7,322 nucleotides of DNA from Holophagaceae bacterium UBA1801 (lineage in GTDB: Bacteria > Acidobacteriota > Holophagae > Holophagales > Holophagaceae): positions 1 through 7,322 of the forward strand of contig DCFP01000041.1 of assembly GCA_002319925.1 (NCBI GenBank). Reading direction: 5' to 3'. The translations under genes and the position numbers were made by a program. The notes under the pieces are model-generated. The model ran no database searches. It was not told the DNA's origin and saw only the letters and a list, made by a program, of their open reading frames with translations. This document shows positions 6,338 to 7,322 of the stretch, in pieces; positions within the stretch are counted from its first letter, which is position 1; each line of letters starts with the position of its first letter.

Positions 6338-6727
6338 TCAAAGCAAGAATCCCACCAGGAGCCAGCCTGAGGCACCATCCATGGTCCTTCGTCCCCGTCC
6401 CTTTCCTAAAGCCTTCCCGATCCTCCTGAGACCCGGACGCGGGAGCGTATCGTGCCACGCGGGCGCCTCGATTTGCCGGTCCGCGGCTTGGGCGTCCAGA
6501 TCGTGAAAAGCCTTGACCCCGTCCCCCGCCAGGAAAGATAGAACCAAGGCTGAAGCTTCGGACCATTCGGCGATTCCATAGTGCGCCCGGCGCCTCGCAC
6601 ACTCTGCGTAGGCAGGCTGGCTGCTCCGGGCATCGCGTTGGGTTCTGGGGTAGGCATGACGAAACTCCTGCTCGGACCCAAGAGCAATTCCCTCGCCAAA
6701 ATTCAGCTGGGGCGGGAGTCGGGCCAC
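6338..6727 (-). CDS. Doubtful 129-codon ORF upstream of the Ser-rich gene, possibly a gene remnant
   Basis: This is the best candidate in the roughly 565-base stretch between the Ser-rich gene and the helicase. The only plausible start is GTG 6727, with no clear ribosome binding site. The central part (residues about 20-95, for example AYAECARRRAHYGIAEWSEASALVLSFL and VKAFHDLDAQAADRQIEAP) reads like a globular alpha-helical protein with normal-looking codon choice. The last 25 residues (GKGRGRRTMDGASGWLLVGFLL) look unnatural, as after a frameshift. I recognise no family. Its TGA overlaps an ATG in frame with the next gene (TGATG at 6340-6336), which would suit translational coupling if both are real. 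It may equally be a decayed gene or chance open frame; the other frames here give Arg/Pro-rich junk. Confidence 0.35.
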   Translation of the reverse strand: MARLPPQLNFGEGIALGSEQEFRHAYPRTQRDARSSQPAYAECARRRAHYGIAEWSEASALVLSFLAGDGVKAFHDLDAQAADRQIEAPAWHDTLPRPGLRRIGKALGKGRGRRTMDGASGWLLVGFLL

Positions 6728-6868
6728 GCCGCGATCGACCGGGGTTTGTCCTGTGCCGTTTAATGTTCAAATGGCAATTCTTCCGCGCGAGGACGCCAGG
6801 ATTCCTGCCCGCGGCCCTGATTGCTTGCGCAGACCTGACAAGATGGAGATTGCCATCGGAGTCGCAAA
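6728..6868. other. Divergent intergenic region between the minus-strand cluster and the helicase
   Basis: This 141-bp region separates divergent transcription units, so promoters for the helicase and possibly for the minus-strand cluster should lie here or nearby. I looked for sigma70-like hexamer pairs on both strands and found none convincing. It is locally more AT-rich near 6757-6782. The only clear element is GGAG at 6858-6861, seven nt before the helicase ATG. Confidence 0.4.
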
Positions 6869-7322
6869 ATGCCTCAAAGCCTCTACGACCTTCTGCCGCG
6901 CGACGGGAACTTCGATTCCGACGCGCTGCTGGGGCGATTCCTGGACTATGTGGAAGGGAAGGGCATCCGCCTCTACCCGGCCCAGGAAGCGGCCATCCTC
7001 GAGGTCTTCGAAGGCAGGAACGTCATCCTGAACACACCGACGGGTTCCGGCAAATCCTTGGTGGCGACGGCGCTGCACTTCCGTTCCCTCGCCCAGGGGC
7101 GGCGCTCGGTCTATACCTGTCCCATCAAGGCCCTGGTGAACGAGAAGTGGCTGGCGCTCTGCAAAGAATTCGGACCGCAGAATGTGGGTCTCTCCACGGG
7201 CGATGCCACGGTGAACCACGATGCGCCCATCCTCTGCTGCACGGCGGAGATCCTCGCCAATCTCGCGATGCGCGAAGGGCAGGCGCTGGACGTGGGGGAC
7301 GTGGTGATGGACGAGTTCCACT
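6869..7322 (+). CDS. DEAD/DEAH-like helicase, Ski2/DUF3516 type, N-terminal part (3' end outside window)
   Basis: The first 151 codons of a superfamily 2 helicase run open to the window edge. The start ATG 6869 has GGAG seven nt upstream. Visible motifs are a Q-motif-like LYPAQEAAI (35-43), Walker A TPTGSGKS (56-63), motif Ia-like CPIKALVNEKW (84-94), the STGDATVN segment (109-116), CCTAEILAN (123-131) and Walker B MDEFH (147-151). DEFH in place of DEAH/DEAD, together with the CPIKALVNEK block, resembles Ski2-like helicases and the bacterial DUF3516 proteins. These are ATP-driven nucleic-acid translocases, probably acting on RNA or structured DNA in the cytoplasm; the exact role in bacteria is not settled. 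The family is usually over 800 residues, so most of it lies outside. It is divergent from the minus-strand cluster. Confidence 0.92.
   Translation, partial: MPQSLYDLLPRDGNFDSDALLGRFLDYVEGKGIRLYPAQEAAILEVFEGRNVILNTPTGSGKSLVATALHFRSLAQGRRSVYTCPIKALVNEKWLALCKEFGPQNVGLSTGDATVNHDAPILCCTAEILANLAMREGQALDVGDVVMDEFH

Noticed and set aside
6303..6770. N-terminal extension of the Ser-rich gene to a TTG at 6770
   Set aside because: The extra residues are Arg/Pro/Cys-rich and unlike the rest, while AGGAG five nt before ATG 6302 marks a strong internal start.
1..7322. CRISPR array, transposon, phage genes, tRNA or a known defence system
   Set aside because: No regularly spaced repeats, terminal inverted repeats, transposase/integrase motifs or tRNA-like cloverleaf were seen; the helicase and repair genes alone do not make a defence locus.

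Overview
The window is a GC-rich stretch of bacterial chromosome that is densely coding on both strands. I see no rRNA, tRNA, CRISPR array, insertion sequence or phage gene. The mix of genes (UvrA, a DUF2233-type phosphodiester glycosidase, a YcaQ/AlkX-type winged-helix glycosylase, a class C-like serine hydrolase, a membrane protein with a CxxC...CxxC tail, and a Ski2-like DEFH helicase) would fit Acidobacteriota of the Holophaga/Geothrix type or a deltaproteobacterium-like lineage. That placement is a low-confidence inference from gene content and style, not from a marker sequence.

Left part, plus strand (1-4422): the C-terminal 170 residues of UvrA; a secreted phosphodiester glycosidase-family protein (570-1343); a YcaQ/AlkX-like DNA glycosylase with a QVD motif (about 1358-2545); and an exported class C beta-lactamase/family VIII esterase-like hydrolase (2632-4422). 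The first three are closely spaced (54 and 14 nt) and could be co-transcribed, which would place a nucleotide-excision repair gene near a crosslink/alkylation repair gene. A weak hairpin plus T-run at 2547-2588 may separate them from the hydrolase, whose start is preceded by a tiny ORF carrying a run of eight G.

Middle and right part, minus strand (6727-4440): in transcription order, a doubtful 129-codon ORF, a 166-residue Ser/Leu-rich protein, a 199-residue Ala/Ser/Asn-rich protein, and a 188-residue four-helix membrane protein with a cytoplasmic coiled coil and a paired-CxxC tail. The two low-complexity proteins lack Cys, His and Trp, have very few charges, and each has a strong ribosome binding site. 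The 199-residue one contains three gap-free 35-residue repeats. This pair is the least explained part of the window. I recognise no family for it.

Right edge, plus strand: the start of a large DEAD/DEAH-like (Ski2/DUF3516-type) helicase begins at 6869 and runs off the window, divergent from the minus-strand cluster. The two DNA repair genes and the helicase are nucleic-acid enzymes; the other genes point to envelope or exported functions, and nothing here proves that they form one system.
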